From Gibbula magus (lineage: Eukaryota > Mollusca > Gastropoda > Trochida > Trochidae): DNA of 64,000 nucleotides. Made by a program: the position numbers and the translations under genes. Under the pieces are notes generated by a model, which worked only from the letters and a program-made list of their open reading frames with translations, searched no databases and had not been told where the DNA came from. Below are positions 22,445-35,052 of the stretch, in pieces (the stretch's first letter is position 1; each line of letters opens with the position of its first letter). The stretch is taken from contig OW388302.1 of assembly GCA_936450465.1 (NCBI GenBank), positions 15,401,530 through 15,465,529 of the forward strand. The letters are read 5' to 3'.

Positions 22445-23559
22445 GACCTGACCTTTGCTCCGTGTGTAAAGAAGACGGGAAGACAACTCCATCTACACAC
22501 TGGTGTTTTGAATGCAAAGCTTCATTCTGCAAGAGATGTCTGAGACTTCATAGTAAAATGCCAAATCTGAAGTATCATGACATTGTCCCAAATTCAGAGA
22601 AAGGAAAGCATATAGATAAGGATCACATGAGCTTAAGACACGACCGTGATAATAAGAAGAAAGACATCGAAGTGATTGAGATGAAGATAAACAAGATGAG
22701 TATGAATTCACAGCGAATTGACAGCATAGATCTGACAGTATCACCTGTACTAGATGGAGTTATTGAAGCTAAACTTAGTCTGGGAGACAGTTGTTCTGTT
22801 ACAGATTGTTTGATAATGAACAGTGCAGATACAAAAATAACTGTGTTCGCTGAGTATACAAAACGACATCTGAAATCATTTTACACTAGAGGTGGACAGT
22901 CATGTTCAAGTGTACTCAAAGTGTCCGGTAGTCCCAGGTGTATAACAGTTATCAGTGAAGGTAAGGTAGATGTGTCTCTTCCTGACTCTCAACGTATCAT
23001 CACAGCTGCTGTGACTCCTGACCTGGAACTCCTGTCTACAATACAGACAAGTAAGAAATACAAAGGTCTGTCTACTCTGGATCAGTCAACACTTGTGGCC
23101 GGCTCTAATGATACACCCTCTGTAGATCTGATTGATATGAAGGGAACCATCTTAAAGACCTTCACAACACTTCCTGCCATAGAAAAGAGCTTCATTGATC
23201 CTCACTACATACATGTAACCAGACAAGGCACTATCCTGGTGTCACACCATGGTCTGAAATCTATCACCTGTCTGACACAGACTGGTGACATTGTATTCAC
23301 ATACACACCCATTGGAGACAGAGCATTGAGAGTTCCATGGGGAATTACATCAACAAGTACAGGAGACATTCTTGTAGCTGACTATGCTGCACACAAAGTG
23401 ATTCATCTCAGTGAATCAGGAGAGTTCATCAGAGATATTCTGACAGCAGAGGATGGTTTAGAGTCTCCAACCGGTCTGTGTTTTGATGGAGACAAACTGT
23501 GTGTTACATTGATGAACAAGGGTTTACATCAATACAGATTTTGTTATGAGTGTATATAG
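22445..23559 (+). CDS. Gene B exon 2: B-box 1 + NHL-like protein, no known 5' coding exon
   Basis: The acceptor TTTTCCAG|GA is followed by 370 codons and TAG at 23557-23559. The protein differs from gene A at six residues: two Q to K, and A to D, P to A, N to S and M to L. I count about three silent changes, an excess of replacement that suggests weak constraint. B-box 1 ligands are all kept; B-box 2 and coiled coil are absent as in A. Neither a CARD nor a RING exon is found between 21260 and 22444. If spliced from the gene C-like leader exon (21259), translation could start only at Met38 inside the exon, losing most of the B-box. Either an N-terminal exon is missed or this is a chimeric, possibly dead, gene. 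AATAAA lies at 23858. Confidence 0.65.
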
Positions 23560-23857
23560 AGGTTGACATGGTCATACTAATTATGGCACAAATTACTGAA
23601 CCTGAAACTACTTATGAAACAAAATGACTGAACCTAAAACAGACACGCAGTTGCCAAGATTCATATGTATAGTCGACTGTAGCATCAAAGTTGTGTCAAT
23701 GGACCCATCCGTGTGTTACATTAATGCTGAATGTAATTAACCTAATTACATATTTGTCAAGAATAGATGACTCAAACTTCAACATATCAGCGTCAATGTC
23801 ATCAAGTCGTACACAAATGTATTTGCAAAATGAATTTACACAATTCCCAAAAACTTA

Positions 23858-23863
23858 AATAAA
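23858..23863 (+). terminator. Poly(A) signal of gene B
   Basis: AATAAA at the position equivalent to 10222 in gene A. Confidence 0.6.
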
Positions 23864-24691
23864 GCAAAATACCCTTACTTAGTGATAAACATGCAAAGCA
23901 AACATTGTCTTTAAATTTTTAGTTTTGCTCAAAAAATTAACCCAGCCATGTGTCAATAAGACATTTCCTCCAGAACACAAATCTTTTAAATTTTTCAAAT
24001 CTTGCTTTAAGAGATGGTAATCAATTTATCAAAGTCAGGGAAACACAAGGACGACTATATGATATACTGCTTGCTAGTAAATATGTGTGTTCAAGCATTC
24101 AAACGTTAGCGCATCTTTCCTGTTGTTCACGTGCAAACGGTAGTCCTGTTTATACATGCCGTGTCAATGCTTTTGACATTTTATACATTTCTTCATGCTG
24201 CACGTTCACCACGAATTGTTAAATTGAGTTGCATATAGCGTGCTTTCATTTTACGAAATGCCAAGAAACCAAGTTGGCGGATGCTGCCGATAGATAGGTG
24301 ATAGAACTTTCCCTTTAAAAAAAAACATGCGATCAGCCATGATTGCTTCAGACGCCCTTCTCAGTGCATCAATCAATTAACTTACATACACCTTACTATA
24401 TCCTTTAACACTTAACACTTCGATACATTCATTTCTGTAACGCACATATATTTACATTTTCTCTCATAAGCCTTAATGAACTTTCAAATCTATGATTAGT
24501 ACATGAAATATCGAAAAAAAGATCGTTGTAATCTACACCCATTCAGAAATTTTTTAAACATTCACTTATTTACACTGGTAGTGGTTACGTACCAAATGGA
24601 ATTGAAAATTTGAAAATAAAACGGTGAATTTGAACAGTTCATTCAGAAACATTTATCATAGAGTACAATACCATTTGTTTTTGAATTTTGT

Positions 24692-24704
24692 GGGGGGGGG
24701 GGGG
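24692..24704 (+). repeat. Poly-G tract (13 G)
   Basis: Equivalent of the 26-G run at 11077; half the length and followed by unrelated TTTAAATGTAAAACC. Confidence 0.9.
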
Positions 24705-24743
24705 TTTAAATGTAAAACCACAAGGCCAGTCCAATAATAGAAA

Positions 24744-25376
24744 TTGTGTTTGAACCAAAAAAGAAATCAAACCACTGTGATTGACTTTGTAACATTTGTT
24801 GCAGACAAGGATTTTCTCTGTTTTAAGGTAAGCGAGAACGAGGAAGAAATCCCCCCTGCGCCGGCCGAGAAGAGACACGTTATCATGCGCGTCCCCAGTA
24901 TCAAGTGGAAGGACTTTGGGATGAGCCTAATTCTCAGCAACGTCCCCATGTCCCCTAAGTTCATCAATGGAAGCTTTGCCGCAGTTTTTGACAACAACAA
25001 CATGATCGTTGAATTCGCAAGGGTGATAAGCCGGTGTGACTTCAACGGAAAAGCACTGCGGTTATCTTCCCGGAGGCGTATCAAGTTGAGGGATCAGTCT
25101 AAACAGCAAAGTTTAGACTGCAATCTTTTCGCAATCAAGCGGGCCCCTTGAAGGTTCAAGCAGGGTTCTCTTGATTCGAAGATTGACGAAATTCTGGAGA
25201 CGTCGTCCTATGAGAGCGACTCGCAAGTGGGATTCTACCGAGGTGACAGTGTGGAGGAAAATGGCGACGAACCGGAAGTTAAAGGGGGCAAGGTCGTTGA
25301 GGGAAGTAACGGCCATCTTGTTTTGAACGGAGTGCACTTGATTTGTAAGCATTGTGGTAAGCCGTTTGAAGATTAA
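24744..25376 (+). pseudogene. Unidentified 211-codon frame with one internal TGA (copy B)
   Basis: Same frame as 11121-11753, with the TGA at 25149-25151 and the end TAA at 25374-25376. It differs from copy A at a few residues (for example A for V after PPAP, C for G in the ISRGDF segment). At the end it reads CKHCGKPFED, a CxxC pair, where copy A has CKHS. The CxxC form may be ancestral and would suit a zinc-binding end. Function unknown. Confidence 0.45.
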
Positions 25377-27573
25377 GACGCATTTGGAAATGGAAGAGTG
25401 AATTTATTGTCAACTTTTGTTGAAACTGAGGACATTGAACTGAAAGCCTGATAGACCCTTGCCATAGTTGTGATTGAACTGCCTGAGGTGGAGGGCGATT
25501 GTTGAATTGTTTTCACTGGTTGTGACACGGCGTACGGTAACAACGCTATTCATCGTGTTGCAATATCTTCATAATTGAGAATTGCATTAACGGTTTTGAT
25601 TTGGTCCAACGGGAATGTATTTTCAGGTGAAGACCTACATAGTATATATCCTTAATTTATATAGATATATGCATAACATACTGCTGCATTGATGTCACGT
25701 GATATAGATGATACCATATTATGCATACGTAATCGTTCAACAGCGACATTAGTGAGAACATTGTGCAGTCATATAGTGTTGGATCAAACTATTTCTGTGA
25801 TCAAGGTTTTTCAAATTTCAAGTTTTAACTCATTGGGAACAGAAAACATATTCACTTCAAATTCAAATTTTATTATTTTGTTCTTTTATATACTGAGATG
25901 GTGCTTGTTTGTTTTTCATATTTGCTGCGTTAATAATATAAAGTGGCTTCTAAATATCAATTTGTATTACCAAATTTATTAAACCATCAAATAGACTGGT
26001 ATCACACGAGCGAAAGCGAGTTTGCTGCAAAATCTTCCTTGAATCTGTAAAATTATTATAACACAGAAGATCGTCCAGTTTCTTGTTATATTTCCGTATT
26101 TAAATAATTTATTAATATTGTGTTTTAACTCGTTAACATAAACAAATAACATTTTGATCTAATAGGAAATTGTGTGAGTAACTCGGAATCAAATACTAAC
26201 TTGACAGCGGTACTGGAAACCATCATGACGTCGTATTCTTGTGATATTACACTAGTGTTGTTTATCCATACTGATTGCACTATTATATTATTCAATGGGT
26301 GATTATGTTAATTTCAACAGTGGATTCGACAAAAATCATTTGGTAATATAAGAAAGGGAATAATGAAGCATTAAAAAATAACAGGAATTGAAATTGATAT
26401 TTTTAATCGGGTAAAAATAATTATTATCTTTTTTTATAATTGTAAAGTCAATGTAATATCTAAGTACGATTAAACTTCGTTCATTAAATGTTGGTATTGC
26501 GCTGAAATCAACACTCAAACTATCATATACATATTGGTGTAAAATGTCCATATCTTGATAGCGATGTAGCCATGGTAACTGCTGTTATAAAAATCTACCT
26601 TTGAAATAAATAGCAAAAAAAATATTTTAAATGACCCCCATTGAGAATCGGCTTACCATGCTACATCGTGTTCTGTGGTATTTTATAATGTCTGTGTATG
26701 GTACATCAAATTATGAAGATGGATTTTGAACATTTATCTTGCCGTAATTGGAGAGATTCTTAAACAGTGGTATATGTATATGCTAAAGAAACACGGTAGC
26801 CCTAACACTTTGTATAGGTTCTGTTTTATTCTAAAGTATTTTAGATAAGTAAGGGGCGGGTGTCGAGTAGTTTGACATTAAAATAGTTCAGGGCAAAAGT
26901 GTTCTTTATTGAAAAACATGTGCATTTTGAGACTATTCCATTTTTTTTTCTGAAACGTTATTGACTTCTATGATATTCAAACTGCCATTATGGATCAATA
27001 GTATTCAAACGTCTATCGGAAATTATCAATTCAATGTACTCCAGGTGAAAGGGTTATCAACAAGTGTAACCTTTCTTTTGTTGGTCAGTATATATATATC
27101 ATATTCGTCAAGCAATCCTAAAACCATGTCTCCTTCAAGGGTCGAGGGTTGATTTAAACAATTTAAACATTTATTACGTCATTCAGGTATTGGAATGGTA
27201 TAATTCTTGCCCTAATCTATAGTGAAAGTATTGTGATAAAGCAGATGATATGTATGTAAAATGTTGTTGTTGTATTAGAATATGGTATAAAGTTTAACCA
27301 TGCCATTTATATCCATGTGTTCAACTATGATATATGAAATAATGTGTTAATTAGGTAAACGAGCCAGTTATCAAATAAAGTAGAATCATTATCCGAATGT
27401 ATGTTGTTTTATCTTTTCAAGCTTATCATGTTATCCTTCCCGGCAATATAGACTTGTGTCAACATATTTTTTTTACACTTTTCAAGAATACGAAAGCTAG
27501 TGTAGACACTAATTTTAAAACCTAACTATACATCCAGGGACACACGAAACGATACCATTCAGCATACAAGATA
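25377..27573. other. Intergenic, nothing recognised (block B)
   Basis: Duplicate of 11754-13947; no supported gene. Confidence 0.55.
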
Positions 27574-28276
27574 AGCTCACGTGCAAAAGAAATGTCCTCA
27601 TTCAAAATACAAGATAGTCGAATCCACGGGCGATATATACGACTGAAACAGCGTTACATCATGTCTTCAAGACCCAACAATACTAAATATGAATTTTTAA
27701 AACATTATCTTTTCATAACTCTGAGAAACACAAGTTTTAAGAAATGGTCGTTATGGAATCTCCTTAACTAGACGAGATAGAAGCCTAAAAAAGCCAGTTT
27801 TGGCTTGTTTTGTGACGTCCTAAAGTAATGACGCGTCAACAAATTTAAATCAAAGAAGGTTATTTATGTCGGGGATATCTTTAATTAATTAAATTTCTAG
27901 TTTTTCAATGTTTTAAACTTAAATACCAAATAGTGTGGGCCAAAAACATCTTAAAAGCGATTTTAGCACCCCATGTCAATTTGAACAGATGTCAAAATAA
28001 AAGGTGCATACTCTGATGTATGAAATTGTGAATATTTCTGTACAAAACCAAAATACAATAAAAATCTACTTTCTCCCACATCAATGTGTGAATATTTCTG
28101 TACAAAACATGTGGCTACCAAATACATTAAAAATCTACTTTCTCCGACATCAATGTGTGAATATTTCTGTACAAAACATGTGGCTACCAAATACATTAAA
28201 AATCTACTTTCTATGACATCAATATTACATTTTATACTGTTTTCAAAATGTTGGGAAGTTTCTTTTGCACGTGAAT
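27574..28276. mobile_element. TIR element (MITE-like), copy in block B
   Basis: Same element as 13948-14650, carried along in the duplication, with the three-unit tandem repeat at about 28024-28216. Confidence 0.7.
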
Positions 28277-28758
28277 TTCTGTCAATCCTCAATACACACG
28301 ACTGAATATAAGAATAATCAACGAATTACGGATTGTCTGTCACGAGTTAATTATTGTGATACACTCCGAGCTTTAATAATTCACGAGGGACAGATAATTC
28401 TTAATTCCGAGCACCGAGCTGGTGATTCTTTTTCTTACCCAAGATCATTTTACTTCATACAAATCGAAAAAGAAGATGCGAATTCACGATATTTTATAAG
28501 ACTGCAAAATCAAAAATCAAAAATACGAATTGTTCTCATACGCCATTCATAAACTCTCTCACACCATCAAGATGCGCACATCTAAGTAGTTTACAACTTT
28601 TTTTCCAGAAAGATTCTAAAGTTACTGTTGAATTTAATTCCCAAAATGGTTAACTGACGTCGTAAACAACTCATTTATGTCGTAAACAGTGTCGCAGAAT
28701 GAGAGAATTGAAAATGTGAACTGATAATCGCTCTGTTGGAAGCAAGAAAGGAGTGTAA

Positions 28759-28823
28759 TTTACGTCACCAAATGACGTCGTGGTTAATGACGTCACAAAG
28801 CAATGACGTCACGACAGTAACGT
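28759..28823. promoter_or_regulatory. CRE/ATF-site cluster (copy B)
   Basis: Identical arrangement of TTACGTCA, TGACGTCG and two TGACGTCA sites to 15134-15199; no base of the sites has changed since duplication. Confidence 0.45.
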
Positions 28824-29317
28824 CGGCGACTCTGGCATGCTGCTTCACCTAGCAAGTTGTTCAATTATGTGATTTAGCTTGAACATGAGAGCAAAGCAAT
28901 TCATGAATGAGCGCAAAGTAGTTCTGTCAACCAATCAAAATGCAAGTTATATTTAGAAAAACTGTAATTCCCATGACCATTATGAAAACGTTAATACCCG
29001 GCATATCTATGCCCGCTTGGGTAAGAAATAGAGTTAAATCATGTCTTCAGATGCCAATTCATCTAAATTTGAAATCTGTTCATATTTTTAGAAACACACG
29101 TTTAAAGAAATCTTCATTTTACCATTTCATTATCTAGACGATTTAGGAGAGTCAACAAGGTTTTTTGGCTGGTTTTATGACATCCTAGTTACATTAGGCA
29201 GATAACATATTTCATTAAATCTTACAGTAAATACCAAATATTATGTCAAGATGCCCCATTGAAATAGTAGGTATCTCACTCTTATGAATGAAAAACAAGA
29301 TATAGAGGATATCTGTC

Positions 29318-29454
29318 TTTCCTTGACAAATACCATGTTTATCTCATTGAGTGAGGTAGAAAAGTAGATATTTCAAGAGTGGCGCAGCCACGAGTGAAAT
29401 ATATTAACTTTTCTACCGCATGAGATTAGATAAACATAGTGTTTGTCAAGGAAA
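29318..29454. repeat. Long imperfect palindrome (copy B)
   Basis: Duplicate of the hairpin at 15692-15828. Confidence 0.75.
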
Positions 29455-30360
29455 AACATATATTTTATTTATTATGTAATTTGTTCGGTGTTTTACGTTG
29501 AGTTGGAGTGATTTCAAAGGCAAACGTACAGCCTTTGCAAGCTGACAATATGATGTCATAACATCGTCCTGATGACGTCACGCGAGTGTTGATAAAGATT
29601 ATCGTCACTCAGTAGAGTGGTGATAAAAGTTATCACCACTGTATCTTGATGGAGGGTTTATGTCACTGATAGAACCGAGTATCTCACTCCAAATTATGTA
29701 ATAAATATCCTTATCACAGCCATTCAAAATCAACCTTATCCTATTTTATGTTTGATTCTGTTGAAAATCCAGTATCGTTTCTTTTGCCCCCCAGTGTACA
29801 TGGGACAGCATCAGTATTAGATGTTGATGTGTTTACACCTTTGAATCTGTTACTTTCCAGTATATAAACAGACCAATATACATGTATATATGTCAATAGT
29901 GGCCCCAAACTTCTACACCATAAAGAAGGTAATATTAGTTGTCTTATTAAAATGGGAATCGAAATATACCTTTTTAATATTTTTTTGAGAAATTCTTGAT
30001 TGAAAATGGGACCTGTTTGAGACGAAGCATTCATAAAATGGCCAGACAAGCCAACATCATTCTCTTCACTATGAGGTTTCTCCCTTCAGACTTTCTATCA
30101 TTAATCTAAAGGGAGAGTTACCTCTTAGTTAATTGACATATTTCTAGTAAATGTAACCTCAAGAAGAAGTTCACACAACTTCATTTGTTTCCGTTCTAGA
30201 ACCACCTTTCGTTACAAGGGTCAACATCTTTTAAGGAGGACACATTTCGTTTTATCCATTTTAAAATCGATATTATAAACCTCTAGTGACGTCACTATAT
30301 TGTTCTATTAGGTTCTACTTTTACCGGGTAAACCTCTATTGTCAGTTTGCCGGGCGTTCT

Positions 30361-30456
30361 CCAAGAATGCCTAGGGCTTTCTTGAAGAATGCCCAGGGCT
30401 TTCTCTAGGAATGCCCAGGGCTTACTCTAGGAATGCCGGGGGCTTACTCTAGAATC
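30361..30456. repeat. 24-bp tandem repeat (copy B)
   Basis: Duplicate of 16735-16830. Confidence 0.85.
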
Positions 30457-30593
30457 TATAGGAAATTTATTTTGATTGGGAATTTTCAAGTTTTGAAATA
30501 CTTTGATTTAAAGTCCGTCTTCGAAAAAATAACATCACAAAATATCACATTTTTGACAAATAACAAATCACAAACATAAGCTTTGAATGCCTG

Positions 30594-30662
30594 GTTTCGA
30601 ACCCTGCACCACCCGCTTACTAATCTGGCGCCTTTGACAACTCGGCTATAAAGGCCCACGAG
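30594..30662 (-). repeat. tRNA-like sequence (copy B)
   Basis: Duplicate of 16968-17036 with the B box GGGTTCGAAACC intact. Confidence 0.5.
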
Positions 30663-31167
30663 AACAATGATTATTTTCCACAGTGACAATCATGTGAAAT
30701 CCACGAGGCAGATAGCGCATTCATCTCACGTGCACGGCGTGGATAGCGAGCGAAAAGCACGTGCAGAGTGCGGGTGTGCTCTCTTCATAGCAGTTGAAGT
30801 CCCAGCAGTATATAATAATGAAGCCACGTGAAGACAAAATATTGAAATTATATCTAAACCATAATTTCTGTCGGTTCATAAGTAAGATCAAAACCTGGTC
30901 CTATGCCCTTGGCGTCGGGAAAGGGGGGAGGGCCTATCGGCCCTTCCCCTTTCCCTCCACTCCATACTCCACAAACAAAGCCTCTGACACGGTTTTGATC
31001 CATTACTTCAACACAGACAAAACATCAATACTCCTCTGCAGCTCAAAGCTCAACAGACAACTAGTTATAATGATAATTGGAAATAGAAGTGGACTAAGGA
31101 GGTTAACAGAGGTTTCACGGGAAGATATGATTTGAGTAGCCTCTGTGAGGAGAGATTGTAACATATG

Positions 31168-31758
31168 TTTAAAAACCTATTTTCATCTTCTTCTCCAGTT
31201 CCAACTGGTCTAGATAGCTGAACAGTTGTTTGCAGACTCCTTGGCCAATGGGGATTCTAAATTGTAGATTTCGTGACCCCATGACCCCAAATGGGGTCAC
31301 AGGGGTCACATGTTTAAAAACCTATTTTCATCTTCTCCTCCAGTTCCAACTGGCCTAGAGAGCTAAAAAGTTATTCGAGACACCTTGGCCAATGGGGATT
31401 CTAAATTGTAGATTTCGTGACCCCATGACCCCAAATGGGGTCACAGGGGTCACATGTTTAAAAAACCTATTTTCATCTTCTTCTCCAGTTCAAAAAGGTT
31501 TAGAGAGCTGAAAAGTTTTTTGCAGACTCCTTGGCCAATGGGGATTCTATATTATAGATTTCGTGACCCCATGACCCTAAATGGGGTCACAGGGGTCACA
31601 TCCTTAAAAACCTATTTTCATCTTCTTCTCCAGTTCCAACAGGTCTAGAGAGCTGAAAAGTTGTGTGCAGACTCCTTGGCCAATGGGGATTCTAAATTGT
31701 AGATTTCCTGACCCCATGACCCCAAATGGAGTCACAGGGGTCACATGTTTAAAAACCT
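31168..31758 (+). repeat. 145-bp tandem repeat, 4 units
   Basis: Units start at 31168, 31313, 31457 and about 31603 with TTTAAAAACCTATTTTCATC and end in AGGGGTCACATG. Each holds four GGGTCA-type half-sites: two direct TGACCCC, then the inverted TGACCCCAAATGGGGTCA, then another GGGTCA. A single diverged unit is at 1340-1475. It replaces the minisatellite at the right end of block A. Confidence 0.9.
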
Positions 31759-31759
31759 T

Positions 31760-32045
31760 TGATATAAGCACTCAATCATTACACTTAGTATACAGTGACA
31801 AAGATTGGCTTAAAACGAGGCCAGTTTCATTGATGAGTTTTATTATAAGTGGCCTCGTTTGTAACACAATTCATGATGAAAGTGGGACTCTTTTAGCGCA
31901 GGGAAAAACTGTTTCCTTATATGGCTGTATCTTACGTACGTAGTAGAATATTGTTTATGAATGAAAGAAGTGTAAATTCCTTTTTTTCGTGATACGTTCC
32001 TTAATAAGTGTTGATTTTCTGAAGAAAAGAATTGCATAACAAAGT
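31760..32045. repeat. Dispersed repeat, third copy of the 37.1/56.8-kb segment
   Basis: Matches 37120-37400 and 56835-57120 (shared AAAACGAGG, TTTCATTGATGAG, CTCTTTTAGCGCAGG). Confidence 0.65.
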
Positions 32046-33452
32046 TTAGTACATTTCAATCAGGGCGAACGAATTAACATGTTAAAAGTCTACTTTGTTA
32101 ACTGGAATAAAAATGAGATTTCATATATTTGCAGTAGATGCGTCTTTATAGCTGTTCTCATTTCATGACTGTGAATTTACTTGTTGTCTTGCTTTGTCGT
32201 CCATAGGTGTATGGTTTGATGACATTTGACTTTAGTGGTTCTGGATAATTCCGCTTGTGAGGGTTAATTCCGCTCTGTTTAAAAAACATCTGTCAATACA
32301 AGCCTGATGTGTTTTGTCTTGTTGAATAATTATCTTATTTCAATAACAATCTTAATATGATAATTATCTTTTAGGTCAGGTATGTTGTTTGCCATTTGTT
32401 ATTGCAGACTTGTTTTGCATTGTAAAATATGTATACCACATTTCCGTGCCATCATAAATGCTTATGACGTCACATGCCACGATGATGTCACAAATTGAGT
32501 GCTCTCACCGCCATGTTTGACGTACACAGGAATGTTTCTCACATGGTATGGTCACTGGCGCGTTTCTTCTCTTATTACAGGTAAGTTATCTACCTACACT
32601 TACAAACACTATTCATCAACGTCACAAACCACCCAATACTGTCTTCCTGATATTTGTCATAATTAATAAACAAGCAGACAGCCAAAACGTCTGCAAGACA
32701 GTCCTCACGCGGTGCAGAATAGTGCTGAATAATAATAACGCAACACTGCTGTATTCATTATGGATATGATAAATATACTATCTACTCTGTCAGTAGAATA
32801 GATATCCTTAGTTTAATTACATTGACAGGGTTACGGCATAGCATAACGTGCTTGATAACGTGTCTTCCGTCACAAGTGTTGCACAAAGTTCAAAATCAGC
32901 TGTTTGCGAGTTCAATGGGTGCAAGCTTTGATCTGTTCCTTTGTTTATTTTGATTGTTGCAGCTTGTCAAGGTAACCTAAGTACATTGATACTGGAATAC
33001 TGATCATTTATTTCTTTGGTTGGTGGCTTTAAGGTAATTCAAATGAATCAAACTATATTTTATTAAATTCAAAAATGTTTTAAAAAAACAAAAAATTCAA
33101 TGTACCGGGTGGAATAGTGTAGGCCAATTCAGTAGAGTCAGGTCAAAGAATATAAGTCAATAAATTAAAGCAGAACGTTGTAGCAATTTGCTATCGTTGC
33201 TGTGATGAAACATTTAATGTAACAGACATTGAAATACTGCATCCAGTATGATTCCTGAACAATGTAAACTGATGTTGATGGGATCAGACAAAACAGGTAT
33301 CTTTTAAGTACTAATTATGATACACTTAATCAAATATTCTTCAGAGTATTCCTATGTACAAGACTTTTAATATTGTTTTACTTATTTGATACTCTGCTTA
33401 GGGATCTGAAGGAGGAGGACTCCTAATGGACGATGGATAACCCACCAATGAC
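32046..33452. other. Intergenic, nothing firmly recognised
   Basis: AT-rich. A splice-like TATTACAG/GTAAGT pair lies near 32580 but no open frame links to it. Confidence 0.5.
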
Positions 33453-33456
33453 TTAA

Positions 33457-33725
33457 AGGGGCAGTAGCACGTTTGTTTGCTGAAATAAGGTGATGAAATA
33501 AATTTGAAAAATAATGCCACTAATAGTAGAACATCCTTCTCTCTTCGGAAAATCAAGTTTAAAAATGAATGTACATGGTTCTGTAAAGCCATGGGTAACG
33601 TTGTAATTCGAAATAATACAACGTATTCACACTAAAATGGTCACCATGCACTTTGTGCTTTATACGCAACACTGTTATTACTACTACGGATAATTTTGTT
33701 ATAATGAATTTATGACCATTTCGTC
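33457..33725. mobile_element. piggyBac-type MITE, 3'-truncated
   Basis: Left end AGGGGCAGTAGCACGTTTG with TTAA at 33453-33456 and a body like 19291-19560; the right TIR is missing. Confidence 0.7.
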
Positions 33726-34130
33726 TTTCAGAATAACTGAAACATATATTGGGCTTTGAAAGGTTTTATTTTGAATGTTTGGGGATGTAGATTGGTGAGA
33801 GTGTATATGAGTGGTTTCAGGGGGTGCATGTTAAAGGACGGATCAGCAGGGCCTGTGAGGGGAGTTAATGGGGGATGTGTGTGGGAGGTTTGGAGAAGAA
33901 GTGCCTGTCTGGATGAGAGACGGGAGTGCTATGAATAGGTGGAGGTGAGAGTGAATGAAATGGGCGGGGTGTTGGCAGAGCATGTGATGGTCAGAAATCT
34001 GTGTCTCTGTGTTCGTCTTGTCTCTGTCTTGGTCTTTGTCTCTGTCTCTTTCTCTGTGTCTCTGTTTCGGTCTGTCTCTCTCCCGCTTGGACTCTGTTTC
34101 CCCAACTCTCTGTCTCTGTATATTTAATTC
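33726..34130. repeat. G-rich then CT-rich low-complexity region
   Basis: G-rich sequence at 33790-33980 is followed by a CTGTCT/CTCTGT-rich stretch at 34000-34120. The 60-codon frames here are composition effects. Confidence 0.55.
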
Positions 34131-35052
34131 GATAGGGTTTCAGTGAAATATAACCCATGGTTCACTTAATCTAGCTGGTGCTCACAGCTTTCATAGCAGC
34201 GTAGCTGCAGATAAGCAAGGGCATGGGACATAAAATGGTTATTTCACTTTTTAAACACAGAGGCTGCAAGCATGCAAGCATGCAAGAAAAAAGTATGTTC
34301 TTCATGATAAGTCCATGTAAAGAAGATTTTGTAATCTTGCATTAATTTAAATGTTTTAGTGAATATTGATACATTTCTAATAAAGGTTCATAAAATTAGA
34401 AACATGTGAAGGATGCTGTTTTCAACCATAACTATTTCATAATGCCATAAAGAGTTGAAAACCAAAACATATTTTACGGACGCTTCAAAGAATTTGTGTA
34501 TGTTTGTTTTTGGTTTACAAGCAAGACATGACTTAGAATATTGTGTAATATGGGCCATCGCCTTTCATACTAATAACATGTATGTCTCCCTATCTGTTTG
34601 TCAACAAATGATACATTTGAAATGCTATTGTTAAGTAGTACCATGAGACATCAGATTCCGACATTCTGATTCACATTAAATACACTTTGAGTCAAATCAC
34701 CAGTTTAACATCGTTTACAAGTCATTGACAGAACACATGAACAGTCTACAAATAAAGAATTTCTGTAACAATCTTACTGACGCCAAGGCTCATATATAGT
34801 ATTATATACAGCGAATTAAAAGGCTTTCTAATACTACAGCAGATCCGGTTTGCTAGTAACATTGCAAATACAATATTTTAAATAATTCGTCACGTTATGT
34901 AGTGTCAACCAAGTTTGATAATGTTGTAAAGCTGAAGCTTTCTTTGAAGTTATGACAACCGTTAAAACAATATTCGTCCTATGATAACAGTGATTTTCGA
35001 AAACTGTTTGGTCTTTTGAAGTTCACACAAGTTATGACATAAACAGTATCCA
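34131..35052. other. Intergenic, nothing recognised
   Basis: AT-rich with no supported gene. Confidence 0.5.

Larger units (their letters stand above)
21830..31169 (+). repeat. Segmental duplication, copy B (9.34 kb)
   Basis: Direct copy of 8188-17543. Left of it lies gene C-like 5' sequence and the TTCTAGAA array; right of it lies a 145-bp tandem repeat instead of the minisatellite in A. Differences are single bases and short indels, mainly in the poly-G tract, the 21-bp repeat and a deletion near 24360. Confidence 0.95.
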
